A DNA stretch of 64,000 nucleotides from Dryococelus australis. Taxonomy: Eukaryota; Arthropoda; Insecta; Phasmatodea; Phasmatidae. Numbering within the stretch: the first letter of the stretch is position 1; every line of letters starts with the position of its first letter. The position numbers and the translations under genes are program-made. Under the pieces are notes generated by a model, which did not search any database, had not been told where the DNA came from, and worked only from the letters and a program-made list of their open reading frames with translations. Location: positions 295,679,966 to 295,743,965 of the forward strand of contig CM057009.1 of the NCBI GenBank assembly GCA_029891345.1, in the 5' to 3' direction. Positions 1-9,800 of the stretch are shown here, piece by piece.

Positions 1-131
1 CCACAACCATTGAGCAGCGGGGGTGGTGTTAGACGACAGTCATCTGAAGCATAGCTAAGCTAGTGCACTAGCAAGGTTCAGGAATCCGATACCCAGATGG
101 AAGGTATAGCATTAAACACTGAGCGATGCTA

Positions 132-399
132 CACTGTAAAAAAAATTCCTTGTTATCTTCCTAAACTGTAATTGAAGTTTTTAATCTGTACAGTGTATAA
201 AATAGTACTACATTTCAAGCTGAAATTATGGAAATGTTTAGCGTCGCTACTATACGAAGTTGGGAACTTTCCTACCCATTTGACTCCCGAGTAACTGTAG
301 GAATGTTACCATGCATGTATGGGAAATATTTTACTATTCGCGCTTTGTCACTGTACTTATACACCGGTATGGTAAATTTACAAATAATTTCTTAGAGTG
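132..399 (+). mobile_element. Short CACT-TIR element, family M copy 1
   Basis: The left end reads CACTGTAAAAAAAATTCC. The right end is the inverse of CACTCTAAGAAATTATT. Both ends are flanked by TA (130-131 and 400-401), consistent with a 2-bp target duplication. The inner part (about 225-330) recurs inverted at 43025-43204, which shows that it is repetitive. It has no coding potential. It is probably a non-autonomous short relative of the longer CACT-ended elements J, I and L elsewhere in the window. Confidence 0.65.
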
Positions 400-586
400 T
401 ATGTGCATCCATGACCTTCTTGTAAGACATGTACGTGATTGTGGACCCTGCAACTGAGTGTAAAATGTAGCTTCGGCAGTAGAGCACTCCGGTTTCTAAA
501 ACAGAGAAGGTTATTCCTTCAACATGAGGCAACACCAAGAATATGTATGTTATTGGTGCAGCAAGTCGAACAGTAACAAACTGATA

Positions 587-1008
587 TAGCCTATTCATGG
601 TATCATCTAACTTTTTTAAAGCCCTGCTGAAATTTTACTGTCAGGTTATTCTTCCATAAAGCTAAACCAAGCCTAATAAGTTACACGAAAAGGACAACGC
701 ACCGTATTTTTGTGCACTGGGTCTAATAATATTTCACATTAAAACTTTTGCTTACTAACCACTGCAAACACACCTATATTCTATCGGTTTTTATTAACAA
801 TAATTATAAATGAATTATTATTATTATTCAAACATAAAATACAAGTAAAATTCCAATTTAATCATTAGTAGGTTACTTTCATGTTAACCGAAGTATAAAA
901 CACTTATGATAGCTGGCGCATTAAGGAGACAATCAAGCACGCCATACATGGGGCGATTTTTCAAAGGTTTTATTCAAAAAAATGTGTGACTATAAAGCGA
1001 ATAGATTA
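587..1008 (+). mobile_element. MITE family B copy 1
   Basis: A 422-bp element bounded by TA on both sides (585-586 and 1009-1010). Its TIR is a variant of TAGTCCGTTCACGG. The body contains the family B landmarks: AAGCCCTGCT near the left end, then a GCACTGGGTCTAATAATA-like segment, and AAGTATAAAACACTT towards the right end. Further copies lie at 21044, 28054, 36772, 46582, 55425 and 56885. It is non-coding. Confidence 0.75.
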
Positions 1009-1793
1009 TAGCAGTGAAGTTCAGTTCCTTAAAATCGACTTCTAGAGACGAGAAAATTTCACAAGTTCTACAAACTGTAGGCTAGACTTCACACTCGGTT
1101 GTATACTCAAGTATATGTTAATTTTATCATTGGTTGGTGTCCTTAGATTTTTAGTATGTGCCGCGGCGAGGTAATAGAGTTTACCGATGTTTCGTTATGC
1201 ACCTTCAGGGTGGAAAATCCACTGAGGAGAAGCAAAAAAATAAACTGCAACCTCCGATTGCATTGTCGGGCTTGTGTGGAGTTCTTATCCCGAGGACCGC
1301 ACATCCTGCTGATAAGTTAGTAATTATATCAATGACACATGCCGATCTACGAAAGGATAACTTTCATATAGTCAGCCAGGGGTCTCTAGAACAGCCAATC
1401 ACAGGAGACAGTTACTCATTGGCGCTTGTGAGAGCCAATCACAAGATACGTAGTTTATCATTGGCTGCTATGTCAAACGAACTCAATTTTCCAGTTCATG
1501 GCAGCTGGTAAGCCTATTCCTGACACTAGGAGCGATGCAGAGTCGTAGCTCGATTTGTGTGCACTTTCTCTGTTATTAATATTGTTTAGGTGTTTCTGTA
1601 GCGTCTCTCACAGTGATCTTTCAGTAATTACTCAAGTCAGCTATGGTTTAGAGTTTGTCGAATCTTATATTGTGTATGGTTGTGGATAAATGTTCTACAA
1701 TGGTTGAACATTCCCCCATAGGCATCGTGGCAATGACTGCGAAAACCTGTATCACATGCTGCATTCTGCTACAGTGTTAGTGCAGATCTAGGG
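1009..1793. other. Intergenic DNA, no gene recognised
   Basis: No gene or repeat family was recognised. A 117-codon frame at 1158-1511 shows no known motif. Between about 1393 and 1470 there are four CCAAT or ATTGG motifs in alternating orientation, which is described as a finding. Confidence 0.5.
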
Positions 1794-1985
1794 GCAGCGG
1801 TGGAGCAACGGCTAGGGCACCACGGTGATCCGGGCTTGATCCACGGCGGGTTCACTTCCGGATTTTCGCATGTGGGAATCATGCTGGACGATGCCGCCTG
1901 CCAGCGGGTTTTCTCGGGGTACTCCCATTTCCCCCGCCCTTGCATTCTAGCGCTGCTCCATCCTAGGGTCTCATTTCATGTCACA
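1794..1985 (+). mobile_element. tRNA-derived SINE, family S1 (copy a)
   Basis: The 5' part has an A-box-like stretch (GGAGCAACGGCTAGGGC) and a degenerate B box (GGGCTTGATCC). It is followed by the S1 body GATTTTCGCATGTGGGAAT and a TTCTCGGGG(T/A)-type segment. The same body occurs at 42178-42432 and 49813-50040 on the + strand and at 19990, 31795 and 54738 on the - strand. The 3' tail of the other copies is missing here, so this copy is 3'-truncated or diverged. Confidence 0.75.
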
Positions 1986-2579
1986 TCCTGGGATGGTGGG
2001 CACCTACGGGTCTCAGCTGGAAAGCCCGTCATTCGGAGAGTGTTGCTTCGCCCTGGGTACACTCCCTACTCGAGCGTTTTTTTTTTTTTTCAGTGCAGGG
2101 CTGGGTCAGCCTATTGTTGCATGTTTACTGTTGGTCTTCCGTGGCATATCAACCACGTTACGGACCAACCACGAACATACGAGTGTGTGAAGTCTAGTTT
2201 GTCTCCGAGATGAGCCCACGAATTTTCCACGTCTGTACCGAAGACGGAGATATTGTGTTGCCGTTTCTCTGGCGGTATTTGACGTAGCGAGGACCAGATT
2301 TCTCTGCGGGCTGCCTCGCCTTGTCGGTGCGTGCAGTCTCGCTGGAGGAGGGTCCTGGGTCGACGCGAGAGCAGTGTCATTCACCAATCACGTGCCTCGT
2401 TGGATACGGACTGTCTAAACGCCACACAGAGTTGTGGGACCTCTTCCCGGAGTGGAGAGTAACTCCACGCAGCACTCAGGGAAACCTTGGTTCATGTCTC
2501 TCAGCAGAGCTTACATCAGCTCTTTCAGTTCCGAATGGAGTTACGAGCTCAAAAGTTGCATTCGTTTAATGGACTCATG
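1986..2579. other. Intergenic DNA, nothing recognised
   Basis: Moderately GC-rich DNA with a 14-T run near 2080. Short frames occur on both strands but none has a known motif. Confidence 0.5.
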
Positions 2580-2805
2580 TGCCCTGTACCTGTGTCGAAT
2601 GTGCTTCTCGCAACCACTGTTCATCGTACTGCATGTTAATTGATGTCAGTGTTAACCATTCACAGATGAGAGATTCACAAAACTTCAAGAGACCATGTGT
2701 CTCGCAAGGAAGACCCTCAAAACATCGACTTATTATTCCTTGTTGTGTACAGTGCCGGCCATAAATATTCATCATGTGCAACATGTCAATCGTGAGCACG
2801 GGGAC
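2580..2805 (-). repeat. Dispersed repeat family V copy 1
   Basis: Reverse complement of the segment at 6335-6575. Conceptual translation of both copies stays similar (for example LPCE...LLKF), which reflects DNA similarity and does not by itself show a protein gene. Function and class are unknown. Confidence 0.5.
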
Positions 2806-3149
2806 TTACTGTGTTAAAAAAAACTAGTACACACCTCAAAAAAGATGTCCACCATTAGGATTACAGAGTTACAAGTTTACTCTTGGCTCAATACAGAGCA
2901 TAGGAGAAAAATACACAGTGTCTGTCCATAATACCACGCATGCCATCGCGATATTTCTTTCTAATTCGACTATTGTCCCAGCGAACATACTTTATGATAA
3001 ACCTAATTACAGCTTGTGCAAAACTTCTTTTCGTTCTATTAAGTTTGGGGTTTTTTGTTTATCCCTATAGACAATACACTTTATCACGTATGGTCATATA
3101 CGGCAAACATTTTTTTCGCTAGCGTAATCTTTGAAATTCTTTATGATTG
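2806..3149. other. Intergenic DNA, nothing recognised
   Basis: AT-rich, with no repeat family or gene recognised. Confidence 0.45.
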
Positions 3150-3388
3150 GAGGCGCGAAGAATTCGCGAATTCATTTTGGGACAAGCTGAAATTCAAAAC
3201 ACGTGCATTTATATAACTTTGGCCATTGGTCCACACTGTGTTTGACACCTCCTGAAGAACGGTGTCCAATCGTCGCCTTCCATTGCGACAGCAGACAACC
3301 AATGTGCAGTTGATATCGGCATATTTGTACATAGGACTGTTGAATCTAGTCTGTAGGTCATTGAACTCACGATTTTTTTCAGGTCTAT
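3150..3388 (+). mobile_element. MITE family C copy 1
   Basis: About 240 bp with ends related to AGAGACCTGAAAAATTCGCG: a diverged left end with AATTCGCGAATTCA, and TTTTTTTCAGGTCT at the right. Diagnostic internal text includes GTGTTTGACACCTCCTG, GAACGGTGTCCAATCG and GCAGTTGATATCGGCAT. The same text recurs at 21219, 23673 (inverted) and 32113. Non-coding. Confidence 0.75.
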
Positions 3389-3403
3389 ATTTATGATTTA
3401 TTG

Positions 3404-4096
3404 TGTTGTGGCCCCTGGGTCTCGAACCCTCGGCGCCCTGGTAGGTGTGCTTTACGTCGGCCATGATCTTGAGGTCATGGCACTGGCTCCGAGGGCGGAA
3501 GGTAGTGCGTTTTGCAGAGTGGCAACGACGTCATGTGGGGTCCTATAAAGGGACGTACAGGTCTGGGTCAGCCCCCTCCCCCTCCACTTTGTACGATACT
3601 CAGGCGTGACGGACTCCAGGGCAGGACGTCTGCAAGTCGGTGAGCAGGAGACACCAGACGACGGAGGACGTCAGCCAGTCAGCTGCGAGGGCATCTGGAT
3701 CATCCCACGACGGAGGAGCTTCGTGCATGGTCGACTTATCATTCAGTGGTAGGTGAATCCTGTTCCCAGTGCAGGTCGTCAGTTAGGGAAAGCTACGCCC
3801 AGCGTATTACAAGCATTAATGTATGAAAGTAATTTAATATCTCAGCTCTAATATGTGTCTTTTGCTAGCAGAATCTCTCTTGAAAGCTTCAATTAAGCAC
3901 GTTGCTACAATTCATACTTGCTGTTATTTTGGCATTATTGTAGTCTGTATATAATTGTTAACCAGCTGAGAATAAACGTGTAGTTTTATATTAACAGATT
4001 ATCATTTGTAAATCTACCAGCTCGCACCCCAGGAATTTGCATAGTTAACTGAGAGTTGTTTAGAGTCTGGTTGAGGGACCAAAACAATTGGCAACC
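3404..4096 (+). mobile_element. Candidate LTR (solo or truncated retroelement)
   Basis: A 683-bp stretch that starts TGTTGTGG and ends CCAAAACA at 4086. It has a TATAAA at 3544-3549 in a GC-rich promoter-like context and an AATAAA at 3971-3976 followed by a GT-rich tract. This is the expected order for U3, R and U5. The following ATTGGCAACC (4087-4096) resembles the start of an internal region or primer-binding site, although I cannot match it to a specific tRNA. There is no gag or pol downstream and no second LTR, so it would be a truncated or solo copy. Confidence 0.42.
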
Positions 4097-4159
4097 ATAT
4101 AAATTCGCATTGTAAAATGCCACCAAACTATATTTCACAAATCTCTATTTTCTCCAGAA

Positions 4160-4345
4160 GATGCCATACGTACATTCTCTGCTGTCACAGTCAGAGCTCA
4201 TTCTCCTGTTCAGCTCGCCCAAACGGAATTAAGTAACCCGAGTGCTGAATATATATTACTGGTACAGACTTCTCCAGGCCGTGTCTGATGAGCGAAGATT
4301 CAACGACCTGTGAAACTAACATATAATTGCGTGACACCTAGGTTG
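4160..4345 (+). repeat. Dispersed repeat family H copy 1
   Basis: Shares long stretches with 63140-63325 and, inverted, with 17757-17885. The most conserved block is CTTCTCCAGGCCGTGTCTGA, preceded by a TTCAGCTCGC-type segment. Non-coding and of unknown class. Confidence 0.6.
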
Positions 4346-4387
4346 TTAGCAAAATTAAAAGTAAAATGATACGATCTCCCTGGTGTT

Positions 4388-4462
4388 TGTGCCTTCGGCT
4401 ACGTAGCATTTCTTGGATGGTCACCCATCCAAGTATTGCCCCCGCCATACCACGTTGAACTG
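4388..4462 (-). repeat. 5S-rRNA-like sequence (pseudogene or SINE3-type fragment)
   Basis: On the minus strand the sequence reads AATACTTGGATGGGTGACC followed by ATCCAAGAAATGCTACGTAGCC. This matches the layout of the 3' half of 5S rRNA: the box C region, then the closing stem. The 5' half is not recognisable, so it is a relic or part of a 5S-derived SINE, not a functional 5S gene. Confidence 0.45.
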
Positions 4463-4552
4463 TGGCGACCAGAAGACCGGCAGATTATCATGGTGGTATA
4501 GCTATCAACCCAGCGGAATGCCACTCGCCAATCAGCGCTTGGTAACTTACTT

Positions 4553-5439
4553 CACTGTTAAAAATTTTCGTATATTTACGGAATGTTTTACGGAAATGTA
4601 CAGTGTATATACGGAAAGGCAATCCGTAATGACGAAAAATGGACTTAAGTCCGTAAATATAAAGTACAGAAAGTCTCCGTATTCCTTTTGGCTTCAAGTT
4701 ACGGGGACAAACAATGCCGATTCTGCACGAAGCTTTCTTCGCCACTGTAACAAGAAAAATATCGTTTCTGTGGCAGTTAAGATTATCCACGCGACTATGA
4801 CCTATTATTTCAAACATTAAAAAATAGCATCAGGTGTCTGTAACATTTGGCAACACTGAAAATACACTAAATTTAATAGAAACTCAATATTTGCTTTTGT
4901 TTTTACAATACGAATATAATATTTATATCGCAATCTTCAAGTGAAGGTCGTAGGTGTAGCCCTCATAGCTCAGGGGTAGGGTGGCCGACCTGTAGTCGGA
5001 GGGTCGTGGGCTCGCGCCCCGCAGCCTCCGACGCGGCAGATGCTCAGCTCGATTGTAGCACTGGGAATTCGTCACCAAGCCGGTCTCACTAAAGCCTCAT
5101 CAACATCAAAAATTGGACAACAACATCAAATGAAGGGAGGAAAAAAAAAGGTCAGAGTCGCTTAAGTACAAAATATTTTAACTTTTTTAATATAATTTTT
5201 TTTAACACTGTAGAACTCCCACATAACAAAAATTAAAGACATTTTCATTGTATATTTTTATTTTAAACGGAAAATTCAAAAAACTAACTTGGAAATTAAC
5301 GAAGAGGTTCCGTGAAATTTACGGAAAGTCCGTTTCTGCAAATCTATGTGTCCGTAATTTTACGGAGAGTTTACGGACACTTCTGGATAAATTTTTACCA
5401 GCACTTTTCCGTAAAATTTAGGATATTTTTTTTACAGTG
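4553..5439 (+). mobile_element. CACTG-TIR element, family J copy 1
   Basis: The left end is CACTGTTAAAAATTTTCG and the right end is the inverse of CACTGTAAAAAAAATATCC, giving 887 bp. Flanks are TT and TA, an imperfect 2-bp match. Subterminal DNA is rich in ACGGAAA/TTTCCGT motifs on both sides. The centre holds a tRNA-like module (4966-5020). A related copy lies inverted at 43235-43969. There is no transposase, so it is non-autonomous. A frame at 4488-4817 on the minus strand crosses the left TIR and resembles one in copy 2 (see findings). Confidence 0.7.
4959..5035 (+). ncRNA. tRNA-like module inside element J1
   Basis: The A box TAGCTCAGGGGTAGGGTGG (4966-4984) and a B-box-like GGGCTCGCGCCCC (5008-5020) are separated as in a tRNA. 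Between them a short stem CGA...TCG encloses a seven-base loop with TGT at the anticodon position. The acceptor stem is not convincing. It is therefore a tRNA-derived Pol III promoter module and not a normal tRNA gene. Confidence 0.6.
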
Positions 5440-5593
5440 TAGCCAGGTGGGGCCCAGGCAATAGGGAACATTTAGGTTCGCCCAGTAGCCAGATAAGTAC
5501 ACGTATGATACGAAGCACCTCGCAGACAATCAGCATCAGCACTGATCGGAGGCTGGGATGGTTTCTTACAACATGCCATGGCCGATTCCTATG

Positions 5594-5868
5594 ACAATCT
5601 GTTTTTCGCGAAAAGATTTAAGGACGACTTGTATTCCAAAGACAAGAGCTCAATTCCACTTTCATGATTGGACGATTTTAACCGTAGATGTCTGCCCGCG
5701 AATCATGGACACTCGGTGTCGGGGTTACCTAATTCTGATTGGCCCAGTCAGGTAAGGAACTGTCTCCCAACAAAGACACGTGTGTAATAACCAAAAGAAA
5801 ACCTCATACATGCCATAGGACATTGGAGTCTAGCCTTTACGTAAATCTTGTCGCGAAAAACAGGTGGC
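5594..5868 (+). mobile_element. MITE family F copy 1
   Basis: The left end is CTGTTTTTCGCGAAAAGATTTA. The right end is the inverse (TAAATCTTGTCGCGAAAAACAG). The body contains TTTCATGATTGGACGATTTTA and a GGCCCAGTCAGG-type segment. Other copies are at 13972, 39437 and 44995. About 275 bp, non-coding. Confidence 0.72.
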
Positions 5869-5949
5869 TCTGCCGAGTCCTAGCCCGTTTATGCTTAACT
5901 GAGAAAATTGCTTAATCTCTAATGACCTCAGTGTCGACGAGGCAATAAC

Positions 5950-6250
5950 CGTTTCAGGCCCATTTTAATTTATGGCTTCAGGAGTTGCAAACAAAAATAT
6001 TATGATTCATGCCGTACTGAAATAGTTACAACACTTGTTTCGTTGCCACAGCCAATGAGCTGTAGGCTATATGTCCGGCTACAGCAATATGAATCAATTA
6101 TAACCTAGCTATAACAGTACGACGGCTTGCAAATCATTTACCCCCCACAGGTAAAATCATTTGTCATTGAGCTTCGCAGTATGCAGTACAGACCAATAAA
6201 TCACCTGCGCGTGCGTAGTGTACACAAATGTGTACACTGAGCCTGAATGG
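5950..6250 (+). mobile_element. MITE-like family U copy 1
   Basis: About 300 bp ending in TGTGTACACTGAGCCTGAAT. The left end, TTTCAGGCCCATTTTAATT, is partly the inverse of it. The body includes GAGCTTCGCAGTATGCAGTA. A full second copy is at 42729-43024 and an inverted end fragment at 25402-25493. Confidence 0.6.
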
Positions 6251-6334
6251 GTTAAGCTATACCTATTTACCTACAATCAGAAAATGGTATGCCCACTTCA
6301 ATGGCAACACCCCGAAATTTAATTTCAGTTTAGC

Positions 6335-6575
6335 TAAACCTGTCCTCGTGTCCCTGACCGAAGACATGTTGCACACGAAAACTACTTGTAGTTGGTACTG
6401 CACTCATCAAGTAATCACCGGTTGGTGTTTTGAGCATCTACCTTGTGAGAAATCGGATTTGTTGAAGTTCCTGCTTCTCTCATTTGTGAATGGTCATTGC
6501 TAACATCAACGAACATGCAGCACGTTGTTCACCTTGGTTACGAGAAGCACTCTATAGGCACAAGTACAGCAACCA
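6335..6575 (+). repeat. Dispersed repeat family V copy 2
   Basis: Counterpart of the inverted copy at 2580-2805. The downstream segment 6519-6610 is itself repeated in direct orientation at 6797-6890 (shared CACAAGTA(C/A)AGCAA and AAATATTAC(C/A)C). Non-coding and of unknown class. Confidence 0.5.
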
Positions 6576-7112
6576 CCAAAATATTACCCGAGTGCAACAC
6601 TTGAGCACGTTAACCCGTCCAGTCACTGTGTCCACGATCGTAGAAGTTTTACATACGAAGGGTATTTAAGGCCAGTGCTGCACACAGCGAGGGATCAGTA
6701 CCCAATGTCTTGAGAGTCTTCTAACGGGTAACGTGAGTTGCGAAAGTTACCACGCCGCTCGTTTATTAATGTATGATTGTAACGTCTGTATTAACGCAGC
6801 ACCTTGTTCACTGGTTGTAAAATGAACAATACACACAAGTAAAGCAAACACCGAAATATTACACGGTTGCAACACTTCTGCTAACAAATTAATGCGTGAC
6901 CGAACGGGTTAACTAATTCGGGACTTAACGGGTTAACTCTTCTGTAATGAAACACAGTCCATATGTGTGCTCAGGACAATTCTTTGCATAGCGTGCCTTG
7001 TGAAACGTACTGTACATAGTAGACACACAGAGTACAACACAGTTTAAAGCGGCTCAAAGAGGCGGACCACCACCTCAAATATGTTACCAAAATGACAATT
7101 CTTATTTCTTAT
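6576..7112. other. Intergenic DNA with a local direct repeat
   Basis: Holds the second half of the 6519-6610/6797-6890 direct repeat and several GGGTTAA motifs (6600-6950). No gene is recognised. Just upstream of 7113 a few codons may belong to the Penelope-like relic. Confidence 0.45.
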
Positions 7113-7840
7113 TCTCGCGAACTTCAAGCGTGTCTGAGGCATCTGACCAGCATCCACCCAAACATGCAGTTCACCACTGGAATGTAAATTTATGTAAAAT
7201 TTTCCTTCTTTATATGTACTTGCAATAAGGAAATAGGGCAGTCATGCCAACAAGCACTGACAGATACCTTCATGCAAATTCACATCACCCATTATCACCG
7301 AAGAGAACAATCATCTCCACTCTGACTACACAGCTAGGAAAATGCGTTAAGAATACAAACTTGTAAGATACAACCCTGGTACCACATGTGGAAAAGAGTC
7401 TCGGAGAAAGTATATCATCTTCTCGGGAAACAAAATATACATAATTTTCAGACGCATAATTAAGATCAAATTTTCTCTGTTACCGTTGCAAGGTAAGACC
7501 ACAACAGGAAACCTAGTTGGGATAAACAAAATACCCTGTTCCTGCGGCAAGAATTATATTCGAAAAACTGGCGGAAGAATTGCCACCAGAATTAAACTAA
7601 TGATCAGAAACCTAAAAATATGGAATTCCACGAAAAGCCAATTCAGAACACTTAGTTGAAATAACACAGATATTTGATTTTGACTAACTTAACACCAAAG
7701 CCAATGTATTAAACTACAACGAAAGATACAGTCGAAAAGCTATAGAAATATTAAAACATTCTCACAGTATCAACAGAAAAGATAGCTAAAATGTATTAAA
7801 TATATGGGCGCCCTCTTCAAGATATCTTAATACATGCACT
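7113..7840 (+). pseudogene. Penelope-like element: RT tail and GIY-YIG relic
   Basis: Frames read in order match the C-terminal part of Penelope-like reverse transcriptases. A block REL..CL.HL.SIHPN (from 7113) corresponds to the region after the YVDD box, and TDRYLHANSHH follows (about 7255-7290). The linker GINKIPCSCGKNYIRKTGGR (from 7519) is the GIY-YIG endonuclease core, and RYSRKAIEILKH lies near 7720-7770. The motif is decayed: GIY reads GIN and YIG reads YIR. Stops and frame changes occur throughout, and the RT catalytic part is missing. It is a dead 3' fragment of an element that would encode a telomerase-related RT plus endonuclease. Confidence 0.8.
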
Positions 7841-8011
7841 AATTATAAAAAATTATTACTAAGAACGAATAGTGCTAGTAAAACGAAAATTGCCACACAA
7901 TATCGTCACATCCCGACACGTGTCCCATTTGCATTTAATGCGGTTTGCTTGCACGGATGTGCCACTTGGATGCATACACGCCCCTACATCATTAATAGCT
8001 ATAAGTAGGGG

Positions 8012-8284
8012 TAGTGAAATTTAGCGAAAATATTTCAAGACAAGTTACGTTTCAAAACACTGTAGGGTCGTGATTGGCTGAATCACTTTTTTTACACGTG
8101 TTAACTGCCTACACGCAGGAGCCTTGCCGATGTTTCCGAATTCTGAGTGGCCCGGTCAGATATGAAAACTACTTCTCAAGCAGACAGTAACCAATGGCAG
8201 TAGAAAAACTGCTTTTGGATGCTTATAGTATTGAAATCTATCGTGTACTCTTTTTTTTTTTTCGCGAAAAATCACTAACTCTAG
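8012..8284 (-). mobile_element. MITE family E copy 1
   Basis: About 273 bp. The right end reads TTTTTTCGCGAAAAATCACTAACTCTAG as the inverse of the family E start, and the left end is TAGTGAAATTTAGCGAAAA. The body shares CTGCTTGAGAA..CGTTTTCATATTTGACC (as complement) with copies at 17054, 18438 and 30557. Its right end abuts the Tc1-like relic. Confidence 0.75.
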
Positions 8285-8394
8285 CTACAAGTGACCGAAT
8301 AAGGCCTTATTAGGAATGTGAGAAGTGTGAGCCACAGAAACAAGTTGAGTGAACATGCAGCATTCCACAAAGGCGCATTCGAAAAGCATTTGGC

Positions 8395-9356
8395 CAGCTG
8401 GATGAGTTTGAGAGAGGCCGTATCGTCAGTCTCGAAGAGGCAGCTTGGACGTTTCAGCGCATTTTCCGCCAATGGCACAACTCTGTCTACCCTGCGAGTA
8501 CAGCGGGAACAGGAGGGTAAAAACACCCGTCGAGAAAGCTTGGGTTGACCCCGGCGGACCACAAGTAAGGAGGATCATTTCATCATGCGACAGGCTGTAA
8601 GCACTCCACGGGCACCGCTGCACACCGTCCAGGGACATGTCATGGCGGCTGGGGACATTCCCGTGTCGACCAGGCGGCTAGCAGAGCGGAATCTGTTGTC
8701 ACGGTGTACCTCACGACATCTGTTATTACGACATGAGCTACGCCAAACATGTACAACCTTCTGCCAGGAACGGGAAGCATGGCAGCTTGTGGATTGGTGA
8801 CAAACGGTGTTCAGCGACGAATCACGGTGTTGTAGGGATACAGACGACCACCGGATTCGAGTCTGGAGACTTCCTGGCCAGCGCCTTGACCCACAATTCA
8901 TTGCAGTGCAGCACACCAGCCCAACGAGAGGTATCATGGTGTGGGGTAACATTTCCTAAGATTCCCGCACCCCACTGGTTGTGATTGAAGGAACCCTGAT
9001 GGCAGAGCGATACAGCCAGGAAATTCTGCGGCTATGTGCACTCCCCTCTCTGGTGCAGTTAAACAACCCCATTTTCAGGCAGTTATCTCGGCCTCATATA
9101 ACACGTGTAACTCTGGTCTGCCTTCGTGATATCTACAAACTTCCTTAGCCAGCAAGGTCCCCGGACCTCTCGTTCGTCGACATTGGACCAGATCGGACGG
9201 CAACTACGGCCAGCAGCAACTACGGCAGATTTGGAGGTTCGGTTGCGCCATCTGTGGCATCATTTTCCTGAGAAGGACATTCGACGTCTGTATGCCTCCA
9301 TACCCGCCCCTATTGCGACCTATCTCCGTGCTACAGGTGGTCCAACACCATACTAA
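8395..9356 (+). pseudogene. Tc1-family transposase pseudogene
   Basis: The N-terminal HTH region (EFERGRIVSLEEAAWTFQRI, from about 8404) is in one frame. The rest lies in a second frame with TGA at 8546-8548 and 8798-8800, TAA at 8957-8959 and TAG at 9146-9148. A further shift near 9180 leads into the C-terminal block ADLEVRLRHLWHHFPEKDIR. The first catalytic Asp is kept (FSDES, codon 8816-8818). The second, expected in QDNARPH, is TTA (9083-9085), and the third acidic position after SPDLS is disrupted. The family normally encodes about 340 residues, cuts DNA by a DDE mechanism and inserts at TA. This copy cannot be active. Confidence 0.88.
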
Positions 9357-9509
9357 ACATATCCTGCAAGTGTTGGTACCCTGCAATACATGGTTGGTTT
9401 AGTGCAATATTTTGATGATTTATATATACATGTCCTGTAAATGTACCCACCTGCATGCCCCTGCGATGGTACCTTCAGTGTGATCAATTTTTTTGCAAAT
9501 GACTGTATA
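9357..9509 (+). mobile_element. Putative 3' UTR and right end of the Tc1-like element
   Basis: DNA following the transposase relic ends near 9479-9509 in GTGATCAATTTTTTTGCAAA followed by TGACTGTATA, which looks like a Tc1-type right TIR. No matching left TIR is visible next to 8285-8395, so the left end is lost or was truncated against the family E element. Confidence 0.4.
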
Positions 9510-9529
9510 AAACAAAAACCAATCCTTCA

Positions 9530-9800
9530 AATATCTGCCTGATAGGCAGGCCTATCAGGATTGAGGAAGCTTTCGATTGCCCAGCATCTCCAGTCAATCA
9601 CTGGCAGCCACGTATTGTCCAGTAGCATCGACCAGTCAGGAATCACCACCTTCACAGTCCAGGATATATGTATAAAGGCAAGAAGGTCCTGCAGAGCTGA
9701 AGATGTAATGTCAACTGAATAATCGGGAGACTATTCGACTGTGACGCGGCTGTAACTCTAAAGCTAAGAAGACTCAGACAATCGACATTAAAACTTGTAA
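9530..9800 (+). repeat. Possible 3' terminal region of a Penelope-like element
   Basis: Contains TATAAAGGCAAGAAGG (about 9670) shortly before GAGCTGAAGATGTAATG. That order, a TATA-like box and then CTGAAGATG, is familiar from terminal repeats of arthropod Penelope-like elements. It lies downstream of the relic at 7113-7840, with the E and Tc1 insertions in between. No complete hammerhead core is evident. The assignment rests on motif order only. Confidence 0.3.

Noticed and set aside
4959..5035. Functional tRNA gene
   Set aside because: A and B boxes and a tRNA-like loop are visible, but acceptor-stem pairing is not convincing and it lies inside a repeated TIR element.
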